64,000 nt of DNA from Hymenobacter lapidiphilus. GTDB taxonomy: Bacteria > Bacteroidota > Bacteroidia > Cytophagales > Hymenobacteraceae. The notes beneath the pieces were generated by a model. It saw only the letters and a list, made by a program, of their open reading frames with translations, was not told where the DNA came from and ran no database searches. Below, in pieces: positions 17,627 to 26,951 of the stretch. The position numbers were made by a program, and so were the translations under genes. The stretch is from the NCBI RefSeq assembly GCF_003417065.2, contig NZ_QVLT01000007.1, forward strand, positions 62,001 through 126,000, given 5' to 3'. Within the stretch, counting starts at the first letter, position 1. Each line of letters opens with the position of its first letter.

Positions 17627-18658
17627 CTAGAAAAGCTTGATGCGGTACACCGCGTCGGTAGCGCCGCCGAACAGGCCGTAGCCGCCGCGCAGGTTGGAGT
17701 GCAGCGGGGCGGGTTCGGCAAAGGGGTTGCCATCGGTGTTGTAGAAGCGCAGCACCGACTGGAAAAACTGGTAGGTATCGGGCGTGATGCTACTAACGAT
17801 GACTTCGAGGTAGCCTGGCTCCGGAATACTCCCCCCGCTGCCATAGCCGCCCTGGAAATACAGGCGCACGTCGGTACCGAAGCTCAGCAGCGGCCCGCTG
17901 CTGGTCGCGTCGCTGTACGGATACTGACTGTAGAAGCTGTCGGGCTGCGAGAGCTGAAAGCGGCTCAGGTTGATGTCGGGACCATCGGCGCCGGGCGCGC
18001 TGTAATCGCGCGACACGCCGCCCCAATAGTTGCCCTGCTTATCGAGTACGCGGGCATAAGCCAGGTAATAGTCGGTGGTAGCGGGGTTGTCGGCCACGGC
18101 CACTGTGAGGCGGCCGCCATAATCGACGTAGCCGTAGGGACCACCGCTATTGGGGTCGCGGGGGCGGGCCACGTAGCCGACCGATTCAATGGTGGGCACG
18201 GCGGGCAGCCTGAGACTGGCTTCGACAGCCTCTACGCCGGGGGCCGAGGCCCGCAACGTGTAGCGGCGGCCGGGCACGCCGGCAAAGCCCCGGGTGGGCG
18301 CATAGTCGCCATAAATACTGTCGGGCCGGCTGCCGCCGCTGTAGTAGCCCGGCTGGGCCTTCGAGCGGAACTGCTCCACCAGCTGGCCGCTTTCATCAAA
18401 CAGCTGCACCGTGGCGTCGCCGCGGCCAGTCAGCTCCTTGGTTTCGAGCACGCCCTGGCTGCTGCTCACGTATAGCTTGCGCTGCTCAAAAAAGCTGCGG
18501 TTATTGGTAGTAGTGGGCGGTTCGGGGGGCGTGTTACTGAGCGTGTAGCTCAGTGCCATCCGGGGCGTGTGCGGCGGCGTGTCCACGTCCACAACCGTTT
18601 CGCAACCCGCCAGCCCCAGGCCAAGGCTTACCCCTAATAACAAACGCAGCTTATCCAT
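17627..18658 (-). CDS. DUF4249 family lipoprotein
   Basis: Predicted outer-membrane-associated lipoprotein of 343 residues. The start MDKLRLLLGVSLGLGLAGC gives a clear lipobox (LAGC, Cys19); an in-frame extension upstream to 18730 has no signal character. The body matches the DUF4249 family: an early CETVVDVDTPP segment, a beta-sandwich region with GVPGRRYTLRASAPGVEAVEA, and the conserved end FAEPAPLHSNLRGGYGLFGG. In Bacteroidota these proteins are nearly always encoded next to a TonB-dependent receptor; here the receptor gene ends 121 bases upstream on the same strand, so the two probably form a receptor-lipoprotein uptake pair. The substrate is unknown. Confidence 0.9.
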   Translation of the reverse strand: MDKLRLLLGVSLGLGLAGCETVVDVDTPPHTPRMALSYTLSNTPPEPPTTTNNRSFFEQRKLYVSSSQGVLETKELTGRGDATVQLFDESGQLVEQFRSKAQPGYYSGGSRPDSIYGDYAPTRGFAGVPGRRYTLRASAPGVEAVEASLRLPAVPTIESVGYVARPRDPNSGGPYGYVDYGGRLTVAVADNPATTDYYLAYARVLDKQGNYWGGVSRDYSAPGADGPDINLSRFQLSQPDSFYSQYPYSDATSSGPLLSFGTDVRLYFQGGYGSGGSIPEPGYLEVIVSSITPDTYQFFQSVLRFYNTDGNPFAEPAPLHSNLRGGYGLFGGATDAVYRIKLF

Positions 18659-18779
18659 ATCAAGAAGAACTAAAAACCCAACGTAATCAGCAGAAACCAG
18701 TAAACCCAACGCGAAACGCGCAGCAACCAACGGACAAAAAAATCAGCGTAATCGGCTAATAATCAGCGGAAATCAGTAA

Positions 18780-21185
18780 TCAAAATTTAAAGGCCTTGCT
18801 GAACGACGGGATAATGGGGAACAGCGACACCTGACGGTAGGTGGGCTTTTCCTGCACGTTGCCCTGGTAGTCGGTGTAGCCGCGCTGGTAGTAGAGGTAG
18901 TAGGGGTTGCGGCGGCTGTAAGCATTGTAAATGCTGAAGCTATTGACGATTTCGCCCCACTTCTTCTTCTTGGTCTTGCTCAAATCCAGATCGAAACGGT
19001 GGTAGGCCTGCATCCGGAACGAGTTCCGGTCGCCGTAATCGTCATACTCCTGGCCGCCGCCGAGCAAAAAACGGCCCTGCGAAAGCGTGGTGGCGTTGCC
19101 GGTGCCGTACACCCAGGTAGCCGAGAGCGTGAAGGTGGGACTGAAGTGGTGCGAGACGACCACCGACACATCGTGGCGCCGGTCGTATTTGTAGGGGAAG
19201 ATGCGGCCCTGGTTGAGGTCGGGGAAGCGGCGCTTGCTCCAGGCCAGCGAGTAGCCGATCCAGCCGGTAGTGCGGCCGGTTTTTTTCTGCAGAAACAGCT
19301 CGCCGCCGTAGGCCCAACCTTTGCCGCTGGTCACCTTGTCTTCCCACTGGCTATCCACGGTGCCCAGGAAGCTGGCTCCCTCGCGGTACTCAATGAGGTT
19401 GCGCATGGGCTTGTAGTAGGTCTCGAAGCTCAGCTCGTAATCTTCCTCCTTGAAGTTGATGGTGCGGGCCGCCCCCAGGCTGAACTGCTGGGCCAACTGG
19501 GGCCGGATGACGGGCGTAGAAGGCACCCACAAATCGGTGGGCAGCCCAATGCCGCTGTTCACGAGCAGGTGCACGAACTGCGAGGTGCGGGCATAGGAGG
19601 CTTTCAGGGCCCACTGTTCGGTGAGCAGGAAACGTGCCGCCAGCCGCGGCTCGATGCTGGGATAAAACGTGCCCCGCACCAGAAAGCCGTTCAGGCGCAG
19701 GCCGCCGTTCACTTTCAGCCGCTCGGTCAGCCGGTAATCGTCTTCGGCGTAGAGGCCTACCTCGCTGGCCAGCGTCTGGGTGCCCAGCTTGGTCTGGCCA
19801 TCCACGTCGCCGAAGTTACCCTTCTCCTGCAACGCGCCGGGCCGGAACGAGTGCAGAATATATTGCCCGCCAAAGCGGATGTAGTGGTCGGGCGAGGGCG
19901 CGTAGTCGAAATCGGTTTTAAGGCTCAGGTCGCGAATATTGGAGAAGTAACGTAGCGAGTATTTGTCGGTGCGGGGCTGGCCGCGGTTGTCGGTGTAGCG
20001 CTGCTCGTTTTCCTGGCCCACCTCAAACTGGTATTTGCTGTAGCTGAAATGGGTGTTCATGAACAGCTTATCGTTCACGACGCGGTTCCAGCGCAGGCCC
20101 GCCGTGAGGTTGCCCCAACCCAGGTTGGCCTCCGCGCGGCTGTAGTCGCTCGAATTTTTGTCTTTGTCGCGGAAGCGGGCGTAGAACTTGTCGTAGCCGG
20201 TGTAGCCGCTCAGGTACAGCCGGTCGCGGCCGCTGAGCTTCCAGTTGAGCTTGGCGTTGAGGTCGTGGAAGAAGTACCCCACCGAGCCGGCCCCGCCCTC
20301 GGCTGAAAGCTGCGACTTGATGAAGGGCTGGGCCAGGATATCGAGGTAGGTGCGGCGGGCCGAAATCAGGAACGAGGCTGTGTCTTTCTTGATGGGGCCT
20401 TCGAGCGTGATTTTGGCGGCCACAATGCCCACAGCGCCCTCGCCATGGAACTTCTGCATGTTGCCCTCCTTCATCGAAATATCGAGCACCGACGAGAGCC
20501 GGCCGCCGTAGCGGGCCGGGAAGCCGCCCTTAATCAGCTCCACGTTGTTGAGCGCGTCGGCGTTGAAAACCGAGAAGAAGCCGAACAGGTGCGCCGCATT
20601 GTACACCGGCGTGCCGTCGAGCAGAATCAGGTTCTGGTCGGGCGAGCCGCCGCGCACATACAGGCCGCTCTGGCCCTCGCCGCCACTCTGCACGCCCGGC
20701 AATAGCTGGAGCACCTTCAGCACGTCGGTTTCGCCAAACAGCTTGGGCAGGTTTTTAATCTGGGCGATGGGCACGTTGATGGTGCTCATGCGGGTGCTCC
20801 GTTCAATGCGCTCCTCCGTGCCCCGGTTGCCCACGATTTTTACCTCGCCCAGCTCACTGCTGATGGTGCGCAGCCGGAAGTTATGGCTGGCGTTGGCCGT
20901 GGCCACTGTAGCCCAACGGCTGCGCTCGTAGCCCAGGTAGCTGGCCAGCAGCCGCACCGAGTCGGTGGGGGCGGATAGCGTGAGCGAGTAGAAGCCGTAA
21001 GTGTTGGTGGCCGCGCCCTCGCCGGTAGCCGGGCTGACGACGGCCACGCCAATCAGGTTTTCGCCGGTAGCCGCGTCGCGCACATAGCCACTAATGGTAA
21101 TTTTGCCCCCCGATTGGGCCCGGGCAGCCCCACCGGCCAGCAGCACCGCGCCGGCCAGCAGCAACGAGCGAATTATAGTATGCAT
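18780..21185 (-). CDS. TonB-dependent receptor with N-terminal carboxypeptidase-like domain
   Basis: Outer-membrane active transporter, 801 residues. Order: signal peptide (MHTIIRSLLLAGAVLLAGGA), carboxypeptidase-D regulatory-like beta-sandwich at about 27-110 (ITISGYVRDAATGENLIGVA), plug domain at about 125-240 (GETDVLKVLQLLPGVQSGGE, LYVRGGSPDQNLILLDGTPV), then the 22-strand barrel ending SFSKAFKF with a terminal aromatic. The ATG at 21185 gives a clean signal peptide; an upstream extension to 21311 does not. DUF4249 follows on the same strand. This subtype differs from SusC: no SusD gene is present. Substrate cannot be read from sequence. No iron box or Fur site was recognised upstream. Confidence 0.93.
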   Translation of the reverse strand: MHTIIRSLLLAGAVLLAGGAARAQSGGKITISGYVRDAATGENLIGVAVVSPATGEGAATNTYGFYSLTLSAPTDSVRLLASYLGYERSRWATVATANASHNFRLRTISSELGEVKIVGNRGTEERIERSTRMSTINVPIAQIKNLPKLFGETDVLKVLQLLPGVQSGGEGQSGLYVRGGSPDQNLILLDGTPVYNAAHLFGFFSVFNADALNNVELIKGGFPARYGGRLSSVLDISMKEGNMQKFHGEGAVGIVAAKITLEGPIKKDTASFLISARRTYLDILAQPFIKSQLSAEGGAGSVGYFFHDLNAKLNWKLSGRDRLYLSGYTGYDKFYARFRDKDKNSSDYSRAEANLGWGNLTAGLRWNRVVNDKLFMNTHFSYSKYQFEVGQENEQRYTDNRGQPRTDKYSLRYFSNIRDLSLKTDFDYAPSPDHYIRFGGQYILHSFRPGALQEKGNFGDVDGQTKLGTQTLASEVGLYAEDDYRLTERLKVNGGLRLNGFLVRGTFYPSIEPRLAARFLLTEQWALKASYARTSQFVHLLVNSGIGLPTDLWVPSTPVIRPQLAQQFSLGAARTINFKEEDYELSFETYYKPMRNLIEYREGASFLGTVDSQWEDKVTSGKGWAYGGELFLQKKTGRTTGWIGYSLAWSKRRFPDLNQGRIFPYKYDRRHDVSVVVSHHFSPTFTLSATWVYGTGNATTLSQGRFLLGGGQEYDDYGDRNSFRMQAYHRFDLDLSKTKKKKWGEIVNSFSIYNAYSRRNPYYLYYQRGYTDYQGNVQEKPTYRQVSLFPIIPSFSKAFKF

Positions 21186-21359
21186 AGCGGTTTCGTTATA
21201 GCTAAGGATTTTGAGGAAGGATCGATAAGTAATACTCGCTTGGCAAAAAAGATTGCCCCAAGTTGCGGAAGCAGGAACAATTTTGCAGCCACTCTCGTTG
21301 AAGCGTCCCAAAATTCCAACGCAAAAGTTACAATAAACTGATAATCAACAATAAATTAA

Positions 21360-21445
21360 AGCACCTGAAGCGAGAAAAGTGGAAAGGGGCCGCGCGAAAC
21401 ATTTGCTTCGCGCGGCCCCTTTCCACTTTTCTCGCTTCAGGTGCT
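21360..21445. repeat. Perfect hairpin with 39-base arms
   Basis: Arms 21360-21398 and 21407-21445 are perfectly complementary with an eight-base loop (ACATTTGC). The arms begin AGCACCTGAAGCGAG. It starts five bases beyond the cca stop codon on the minus strand; after the hairpin on that strand comes a weak T-rich stretch (TTTAATTTATTG), so it could terminate cca, though it is far longer than needed. Confidence 0.93.
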
Positions 21446-21450
21446 ACCCC

Positions 21451-22869
21451 CTACTCCGCTACCGGCGTCAGGCTCTGCTGGCGGCCCAGCTCCAGTAGCA
21501 ACGCGAAGGCCTCATCGTATTCGTTGCGCACTTTGCCTTCCAGAATGGCTTCGAGCAGGGCTTCCTTCAACTCTCCCACGGCGCGGCTGGGCTTCAGGCC
21601 GAAGGTTTCCATAATAATTTCGCCGGTGATGACGGGCTTGAAGTTGCGCAGGCTGTCCTTCTCCTCCACTTCCTTCAGCTTCTGCTCCACCACATCGAAG
21701 TTGCGCAGGTAGCGGGCCACGCGGCTGTGGTCTTTGCTGGTAATGTCGGCCCGGCACAGCAGCATCAGCCGGTCAACGTCGTCGCCGGCCTCGAACAGCA
21801 GCCGGCGCACAGCCGAGTCGGTTACCACCTCCTTCACCAGCGCGATGGGCCGCAGGTGCAGCTTCACCAGCTTTTGCACCTGGCGCATCTCCTCGCCCAG
21901 CGGCAGCTTAAAGTCGGTGAAAATGCCCGGCACCCAGCGCGCGCCCTTGTCCTCGTGCCCATGAAACGTCCAGCCCACGCGCTTGTCGTAGCGCTTGGTG
22001 GCGGGTTTGGCAATGTCGTGCAGCACAGCAGCCCAGCGCAGCCACAGGTCGCCGCCGGCCGCGGCCACGTTGTCGAGCACCTGCAGCGTGTGGTAGAAGT
22101 TGTCTTTGTGCGCGTGCTGGCCCACTTTTTCCACGCCGTGCAGCCCGGCCATCTTCGGAAAGATGAGCGCCAGCAGCCCGCTGCTGAACAGCAGCTTAAA
22201 GCCGTAGCTGGGCTTGGGCACCAGCAGCATTTTGTTGATTTCGGTCGTAATCCGCTCCTGCGACACAATCCTGATCCGCTCCTTGTTGCGGGCCAGCGCA
22301 TCAAACGTATCGGGCTCAATATCGAAGTTGAGCTGGGCCGCAAAGCGTACGGCGCGTAGCATCCGCAATGGGTCGTCCGAAAACGTAATATCGGGGTCGA
22401 GGGGCGTGCGGATGAGCTTGCGGGCCAAATCGCCCATGCCGTCGTAGCGGTCCACCAGAGTCCCGAAGTCGGCCTCATTCAGGCTCAACCCCAAAGCGTT
22501 GATGGTGAAGTCGCGGCGGGCCAAGTCTTCTTCGAGCGTGCCGGCCTCCACTTCGGGCTTGCGGCTCTCGGCTCGGTAGCTTTCCCGGCGGGCGCCCACA
22601 AACTCCACCTCAATGTCGGGCGTGGGCAGCATGGCGGTGCCGAAGTTCTTGAACACCGTCACGCGGGGCCGGCCGGGCAGGCGGCGGGCTACCTCCTGGG
22701 CCAGCGCAATGCCGTCGCCCACGCATACCACGTCCACGTCTTTGCTGGGTCGGTCCAGGGCCAGGTCGCGCACGTAGCCGCCAATTACGTAGGCCGGCGA
22801 GGCCTGGGCGGCAGCGGCGGCGGCAATAGTCTGGAATAAAGGCAGGTCGGGGAGTTGCGGCGTGTGCAT
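21451..22869 (-). CDS. cca: CCA tRNA nucleotidyltransferase / HD domain protein
   Basis: Adds or repairs the CCA end of tRNA. The 472-residue protein has the class II nucleotidyltransferase head: VIGGYVRDLALDRPSKDVDVV at about 28-48, with the metal-binding DVD pair, and ARRDFTINAL near 136-145. A poly-A-polymerase-type helical region follows (SDDPLRMLRAVRFAAQLNF). The C-terminal HD phosphohydrolase domain has AAVLHDIAKPATKRY near 280-295. The start at 22869 is supported by a -7 box (TACCTTTG, minus strand 22881-22874) only four bases upstream of the ATG, which predicts a leaderless mRNA. In this phylum the protein is commonly annotated as a CCA-adding enzyme or as an HD-containing polynucleotide adenylyltransferase; which nucleotides it adds is not decided by sequence alone. 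Confidence 0.93.
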   Translation of the reverse strand: MHTPQLPDLPLFQTIAAAAAAQASPAYVIGGYVRDLALDRPSKDVDVVCVGDGIALAQEVARRLPGRPRVTVFKNFGTAMLPTPDIEVEFVGARRESYRAESRKPEVEAGTLEEDLARRDFTINALGLSLNEADFGTLVDRYDGMGDLARKLIRTPLDPDITFSDDPLRMLRAVRFAAQLNFDIEPDTFDALARNKERIRIVSQERITTEINKMLLVPKPSYGFKLLFSSGLLALIFPKMAGLHGVEKVGQHAHKDNFYHTLQVLDNVAAAGGDLWLRWAAVLHDIAKPATKRYDKRVGWTFHGHEDKGARWVPGIFTDFKLPLGEEMRQVQKLVKLHLRPIALVKEVVTDSAVRRLLFEAGDDVDRLMLLCRADITSKDHSRVARYLRNFDVVEQKLKEVEEKDSLRNFKPVITGEIIMETFGLKPSRAVGELKEALLEAILEGKVRNEYDEAFALLLELGRQQSLTPVAE

Positions 22870-22873
22870 GGCG

Positions 22874-22881
22874 CAAAGGTA
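22874..22881 (-). promoter_or_regulatory. -7 box of cca, leaderless arrangement
   Basis: TACCTTTG on the minus strand, four bases before the ATG. It fits TAnnTTTG; the transcript should start at or next to the A of the ATG. Confidence 0.6.
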
Positions 22882-22948
22882 GTAAGGCCCTCAGTATGGC
22901 CGGACTCGAAAACTGGTTTGAGAAGTACCGCGGGGACTAACCGCGCAC

Positions 22949-22986
22949 AAAAAAAGCGCCCCCGGGAAATCCCGGAGGCGCTTTTC
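22949..22986 (-). terminator. Intrinsic terminator of the small lipoprotein gene
   Basis: Minus-strand hairpin GCGCCTCCGGGA/TCCCGGGGGCGC with a following run of seven T (AAAAAAA on the plus strand at 22949-22955). Confidence 0.9.
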
Positions 22987-23009
22987 GGAGGCCGTTGCCG
23001 GCCGCGTAA

Positions 23010-23279
23010 TTACTGCTTGGCAGGAACTTCCTCCACCAGCTTGTCGGCGGGCACGTTGCGCACAACAGCCGTGTCGCCATTCTCAGGAGCCATTTCAGCG
23101 GCGGCCTGGTCGGCGGTGTTCTCGATGGCGTTACCGGCAGCGTCGGTGGTGTTGGCAGCGTCGGTAGCAGCGCTTTCGGCGGTAGCCTCAGCGTTGTCCT
23201 GCGTTTTCTCCGAGCACGAAGCCAGAGCGAAAGGAGCGAAAGCGGCCAGAACGAGGAGGGATTTGAACGAGAATTTCAT
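23010..23279 (-). CDS. Small alanine-rich lipoprotein, function unknown
   Basis: An 89-residue predicted lipoprotein. MKFSFKSLLVLAAFAPFALASC is a strong lipoprotein signal with the cysteine at residue 22. The mature part is rich in Ala, Glu, Asp, Asn and Thr with no predicted domain (AEATAESAATDAANTTDAAG), resembling unstructured surface or periplasmic tails. It is a single gene with its own terminator and lies between cca and tsaC on the same strand, with gaps of about 140 and 95 bases, so I do not think it belongs to their operon. Small lipoproteins of this composition are common in Hymenobacter-like genomes, but I do not recognise a family or function. Confidence 0.8.
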   Translation of the reverse strand: MKFSFKSLLVLAAFAPFALASCSEKTQDNAEATAESAATDAANTTDAAGNAIENTADQAAAEMAPENGDTAVVRNVPADKLVEEVPAKQ

Positions 23280-23373
23280 GGTCAGATAATAGAGGGTGAT
23301 GAAAAGATTTGGGCTTCATACCGCGAATCCGTCAAACGTAACCCCCTGTCGAGCTTGTTTTTTTTCGGGGCGA

Positions 23374-23955
23374 CTATTCCCGCACCGTTTCCAACGTGCC
23401 ATCGGGCAGCACCCGCACCACCCGCGAGGGCGTGGCGCGGGTTGGGTCGTCCTGCCGCCAGTTCACCACGTAATCAACTTTCCGCACCAGTTCGGGCGCA
23501 ACTTCGCTGAACACACTTGGGGTAGGCTGCCCACTGATGTTAGCCGAGGTGGATACCAGCCCGTGGCCCAACCGCCGCAGCACCAGTCGGCAGAACTCAT
23601 CATCGAGCACTACCCGCATGCCAATAGTGCCGTCGGGGGCCAGCAGGTTGGGCGCCAGGTGGCGGCTACCGGGTACGATATAGGTGGTGGGCCGGGTTTG
23701 GGCAGCCAGCAGTTCGGGCAGGTTGGCGGGCACCACTTCGGCGTAACGGGCGAACATGGCCTCATCGGCTACCAGCACAATGCAGGCCTTCTCGGCCGGC
23801 CGGTTCTTGAGCTTATACAGTTGCTCTACGCCCCGGGATAGTTCGGCGTCGCAGCCCAGCCCCCATACCGTATCAGTCGGGTAAAGTATCACCTGTTGCA
23901 GCAGCAGCGCGTCTACGGCAGCATCGGCCTCGGAACGCAGGAATTTGGGAGTCAT
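23374..23955 (-). CDS. tsaC: L-threonylcarbamoyladenylate synthase (Sua5/YciO/YrdC family)
   Basis: Makes threonylcarbamoyl-AMP from threonine, bicarbonate and ATP, the first step of the t6A37 modification of ANN-decoding tRNAs. At 193 residues it is the short TsaC/YrdC form, without the Sua5 C-terminal domain. Visible family motifs: ILYPTDTVWGLGCDA at about 23-37, YKLKNRPAEKACIVLV near 47-62, and the conserved SxxN motif STSANISGQPT near 140-150. The gene has no close operon partner; neighbours are a small lipoprotein and, divergently after a 330-base spacer, a beta-barrel gene. The ATG at 23955 gives a normal N-terminus. Confidence 0.93.
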   Translation of the reverse strand: MTPKFLRSEADAAVDALLLQQVILYPTDTVWGLGCDAELSRGVEQLYKLKNRPAEKACIVLVADEAMFARYAEVVPANLPELLAAQTRPTTYIVPGSRHLAPNLLAPDGTIGMRVVLDDEFCRLVLRRLGHGLVSTSANISGQPTPSVFSEVAPELVRKVDYVVNWRQDDPTRATPSRVVRVLPDGTLETVRE

Positions 23956-24287
23956 GGATTAGGGGTATGGGGGTGTAAAGGCTTCATGGATTGCGGACCT
24001 TAGTCGGGTGCGGGACTTCGCGCCGCTCTTGTTGGGTTGTTCGCGCCCACCGTTGTACGATTTTCATTGTACGGCTTTGGCAGCTTTCAGACAACATCAC
24101 CGGCCAAAAGTCGCCAGTTAATCGGCAAGCGGGCCAATCGAAGGACCGCGAAGCAAATCTCCGGCTGACACTACATGTCGCCTACGACTACCTTGACAAT
24201 AGTTGCGAAGCCATGCTGCCGCTTTTATGCAGAGCGTGAGGTGTTTTCCGCTACATTAGCGGCATCATTATCTCACTTCCTATCCAG
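23956..24287. other. Divergent spacer, no gene recognised
   Basis: About 330 bases between tsaC and the beta-barrel gene. A short open frame at 23991-24239 on the plus strand has no coding character. TTGTACG occurs twice near 24052 and 24068. I see no convincing promoter, hairpin or RNA gene. Confidence 0.5.
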
Positions 24288-24995
24288 ATGATTAGGCTTT
24301 TATATTGCAGCCTGCTGCTACTGCCCTTGGCCGCTCGCGCCCAGTCCCCTGGCAATTCTCAAGTCACATCCAGGGTGTATGTCGGCCTGGGAGTAAACGC
24401 CGGCCGTTACTACGATAAGCGCACCGGTGATTTTCTCAGCCCTGAGTTGGTCTACTCTCCTTCCGTAGTAGCCGGCATACAGCTACTACCGAGCCTAGCC
24501 CTGCAGCTTAGCGCCACCACCTACGACTACCGGCGGCAGTACACCGCCTCTATCGAGAACTATGCGCAAAACCCGAATAACCCCGTTGTTGGCTACATAA
24601 ACGGCACTACTAAGCGTCGCTATTATATCCTGCCGCTGCTAGCCCGCTACACGTTTGAGAGCAACTCCCAACGAGTGCGCTTCGACGCCCTGGCAGGTGC
24701 CAGTATCTATCATAGCCGGGAGCAAAACACCACTACCCTCACCGACACCCAGAACCGAATCACGGATCAATACGGCTATTCCCGGACTGGCACCTACGCC
24801 AACCCTGTGCTGGGTGCTGGACTTCGGTACGTAATAGCTCCGCGAGTGGAGGCCGCGAGTGAGGTGCGCGCGAATCTCTTTTATTTCGGGTACAGCGGCG
24901 CTATCAATCTCAATCTGGAGGTCAGCCTTCGCTATTGCTTCGGCACGCTGGCCGCGCAAAATCCCCCTACTACCTCTTCCGTTCTGGGCAAGTAA
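24288..24995 (+). CDS. Outer-membrane beta-barrel family protein
   Basis: Predicted small outer-membrane barrel of 235 residues. A signal peptide (MIRLLYCSLLLLPLAARAQ, cleavage after AQ) precedes alternating hydrophobic strands separated by short polar turns: VYVGLGVNAGRYYD, VVAGIQLLPSLALQLSATTY, KRRYYILPLLARYTF, RVRFDALAGASIYH, VLGAGLRYVIAPRVEAASEVRA, and INLNLEVSLRYCFG at the end. This is the eight- to ten-stranded OmpA/PorT-like pattern frequent in Bacteroidota. No plug, no OmpA peptidoglycan domain and no catalytic motif are visible. Neighbours do not point to a role. The codon use is slightly less GC-rich than the flanking genes. Confidence 0.75.
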   Translation: MIRLLYCSLLLLPLAARAQSPGNSQVTSRVYVGLGVNAGRYYDKRTGDFLSPELVYSPSVVAGIQLLPSLALQLSATTYDYRRQYTASIENYAQNPNNPVVGYINGTTKRRYYILPLLARYTFESNSQRVRFDALAGASIYHSREQNTTTLTDTQNRITDQYGYSRTGTYANPVLGAGLRYVIAPRVEAASEVRANLFYFGYSGAINLNLEVSLRYCFGTLAAQNPPTTSSVLGK

Positions 24996-25063
24996 TAATA
25001 GAAGAAACACTTGGCGCTACATCTTACGCGACTATAAAGACACTGAAGCCAGGCGCGTGGTCG

Positions 25064-25480
25064 TTAACCTCCCGGCTCCTCCACCGACTGGCACAACTCA
25101 ACCAGCACGCCGGCCGCCGATTTGGGATGCACGAAGCAAACAAGCTTGTTATCTGCCCCGCGCTTGGGCTCTTCGTTGAGCAAGGTAAAGCCGGCCGCCC
25201 GCAGCCGCACCATTTCGGCCCGGATGTCGGCTACTTCAAAGGCAACGTGGTGGATACCTTCGGGTTTCTTGGCTAGAAACCTGGTGATGGCGCTGTCGGG
25301 CGAGGTACCGGCCAGCAGCTCTATTTTGGAGCCGCCAACCTGGAAGAAAACCGTGTCTACGGCTTCGGAAGCCACATGCTCGCGCTTGTAGGGTGGCTGG
25401 CCAAGCAGCGTGGTATAGAGGGCCGTAGCTGCTTCGAGGTCGTGAACGGCCAGGCCGAGGTGCTCTAGGTTGGTAAACAT
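25064..25480 (-). CDS. mce: Methylmalonyl-CoA epimerase
   Basis: Interconverts (R)- and (S)-methylmalonyl-CoA in the propionate/branched-chain degradation route that feeds succinyl-CoA. The 138-residue protein is a VOC-fold enzyme with the usual metal ligands: His8 in EHLGLAVHD, a second His in GIHHVAFEV near residue 76, and Glu in VLVELCQS near 130. Motif VGGSKIELLAGT is typical of the family. The mutase subunits are not in this window, which is common since mce is often unlinked. The ATG at 25480 gives the canonical start MFTNLEHLGLAV. It is convergent to the beta-barrel gene and divergent to iscS. Confidence 0.92.
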   Translation of the reverse strand: MFTNLEHLGLAVHDLEAATALYTTLLGQPPYKREHVASEAVDTVFFQVGGSKIELLAGTSPDSAITRFLAKKPEGIHHVAFEVADIRAEMVRLRAAGFTLLNEEPKRGADNKLVCFVHPKSAAGVLVELCQSVEEPGG

Positions 25481-25536
25481 ACGGAGGGAATAGCAGGCGG
25501 CCGCCGCCAGATAGCGCGGCTTCTTTGGATTTGTTC

Positions 25537-25544
25537 TACTTTTG
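25537..25544 (+). promoter_or_regulatory. Candidate -7 box for iscS-iscU-iscA
   Basis: TACTTTTG fits TAnnTTTG and is 93 bases before the iscS ATG. No well-spaced TTG is visible upstream. Confidence 0.45.
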
Positions 25545-25637
25545 CAGGGACGAATGTAGGGCGAAACTAAACCTGTTTGCCGGTTTTTGTGTTCTACCTA
25601 CGAATGATTCTCCGCTGACAAACCAGAACTCCGGGCT

Positions 25638-26852
25638 ATGCTCAAATTACCCATTTACCTCGATAACAACGCCACCACGCCCCTCGACCCGCGGGTTCTG
25701 GAAGCCATGATGCCGTACCTGACCGAGGTATTCGGCAACGCGGCTTCGCGCAACCACCCCTTCGGCTGGGCCGCTGAGGAAGCCGTAGACTACGCCCGCG
25801 ACCAGATTGCCGGCCTCATCAACTGCGACCCAAAGGAGATTATCTTCACCTCGGGCGCAACCGAGTCGGATAACCTGGCCATCAAGGGCATCTACGAGAT
25901 GTATGCTCAAAAGGGCAACCACATCATCACCACTACCACCGAGCACAAGGCTGTGCTGGATACCTGCAAGCACATCGAGAAAATCGGTGGCAAGGTTACC
26001 TACCTGCCCGTAAACTCGGAAGGCCTTATCGACCTTGCTGAGCTAGAGGCTGCCATGACGCCCCAGACAATTCTGGTGAGCATCATGTACGGCAACAACG
26101 AAACGGGCACCATTCAGCTCATCCGTGAAATTGCCGCCATTGCCCACAAGCACGGCGCGCTATTCATGACCGATGGCACCCAGGCCGTAGGCAAGATTCC
26201 GGTTGACGTGCAGGCCGATGGTATCGACCTGATGGCTTTCACGGCGCACAAAATGTATGGCCCCAAGGGCGTAGGCGCCATGTATGTGCGCCGGAAGAAC
26301 CCGCGCGTGAAGGTTACCGCCCAGATGGACGGTGGCGGTCATGAGCGCGGCATGCGTTCGGGTACGCTCAACGTACCCGGCATCGTGGGCCTGGGCAAAG
26401 CTTGCGAACTGGCCAAGCAGGAAATGGCAGCTGATGCTGCGCGCTTGGGCGCGATGCGCGACCGGCTCGAAAAGGAATTGCTGACGCTGGAGGAGAGTTA
26501 CGTGAACGGCTCGGTAGAACGCCGCCTGCCGCACGTGGCCAATATCTCCTTCAAGTACGTAGAGGGCGAAGGCCTGATGATGGGTGTGAAGGATTTGGCG
26601 GTATCGTCGGGCTCGGCTTGCACCTCGGCTTCGCTGGAGCCGTCCTACGTACTCAAGGCCCTGGGCCTGAGCGACGACTTGGCCCATAGCTCGCTGCGTT
26701 TCGGCCTGAGCCGCTTTACTACGGACGAGCAAATCGATTACGCCATCAACCACGTAAAAGAAGCCGTTACGAAGTTGCGTGAAATGTCGCCCCTGTGGGA
26801 GATGTTCCAGGAAGGCATTGACCTCGACAAAATCGAGTGGGCTGAGCATTAA
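25638..26852 (+). CDS. iscS: Cysteine desulfurase IscS
   Basis: PLP enzyme that takes sulfur from cysteine as an enzyme-bound persulfide and hands it to IscU for Fe-S cluster building. The 404-residue sequence shows [18 protein letters not shown] at the N-terminus, the PLP lysine in [16 protein letters not shown] near residue 205, and the mobile-loop catalytic Cys in [14 protein letters not shown] near 328, all of which place it in the IscS/NifS class I group. iscU and iscA follow on the same strand after gaps of 99 and 84 bases. No iscR, hscA, hscB or fdx are present, so this is a short isc set as seen in several Bacteroidota. Confidence 0.96.
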   Translation: MLKLPIYLDNNATTPLDPRVLEAMMPYLTEVFGNAASRNHPFGWAAEEAVDYARDQIAGLINCDPKEIIFTSGATESDNLAIKGIYEMYAQKGNHIITTTTEHKAVLDTCKHIEKIGGKVTYLPVNSEGLIDLAELEAAMTPQTILVSIMYGNNETGTIQLIREIAAIAHKHGALFMTDGTQAVGKIPVDVQADGIDLMAFTAHKMYGPKGVGAMYVRRKNPRVKVTAQMDGGGHERGMRSGTLNVPGIVGLGKACELAKQEMAADAARLGAMRDRLEKELLTLEESYVNGSVERRLPHVANISFKYVEGEGLMMGVKDLAVSSGSACTSASLEPSYVLKALGLSDDLAHSSLRFGLSRFTTDEQIDYAINHVKEAVTKLREMSPLWEMFQEGIDLDKIEWAEH

Positions 26853-26951
26853 TTTTTTCAGACCTGAGTACAGATACATGAGAAGTGAGACTCGGTTCAT
26901 CTGTTTTTGCCAAAATCTCACATCTCACTTCCAAAACCTGACTTCTACATC

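Noticed and set aside
23991..24239. Plus-strand open frame of 82 codons upstream of the beta-barrel gene
   Set aside because: Arg/Cys/Ser-rich composition without motif or start context; more likely non-coding spacer.
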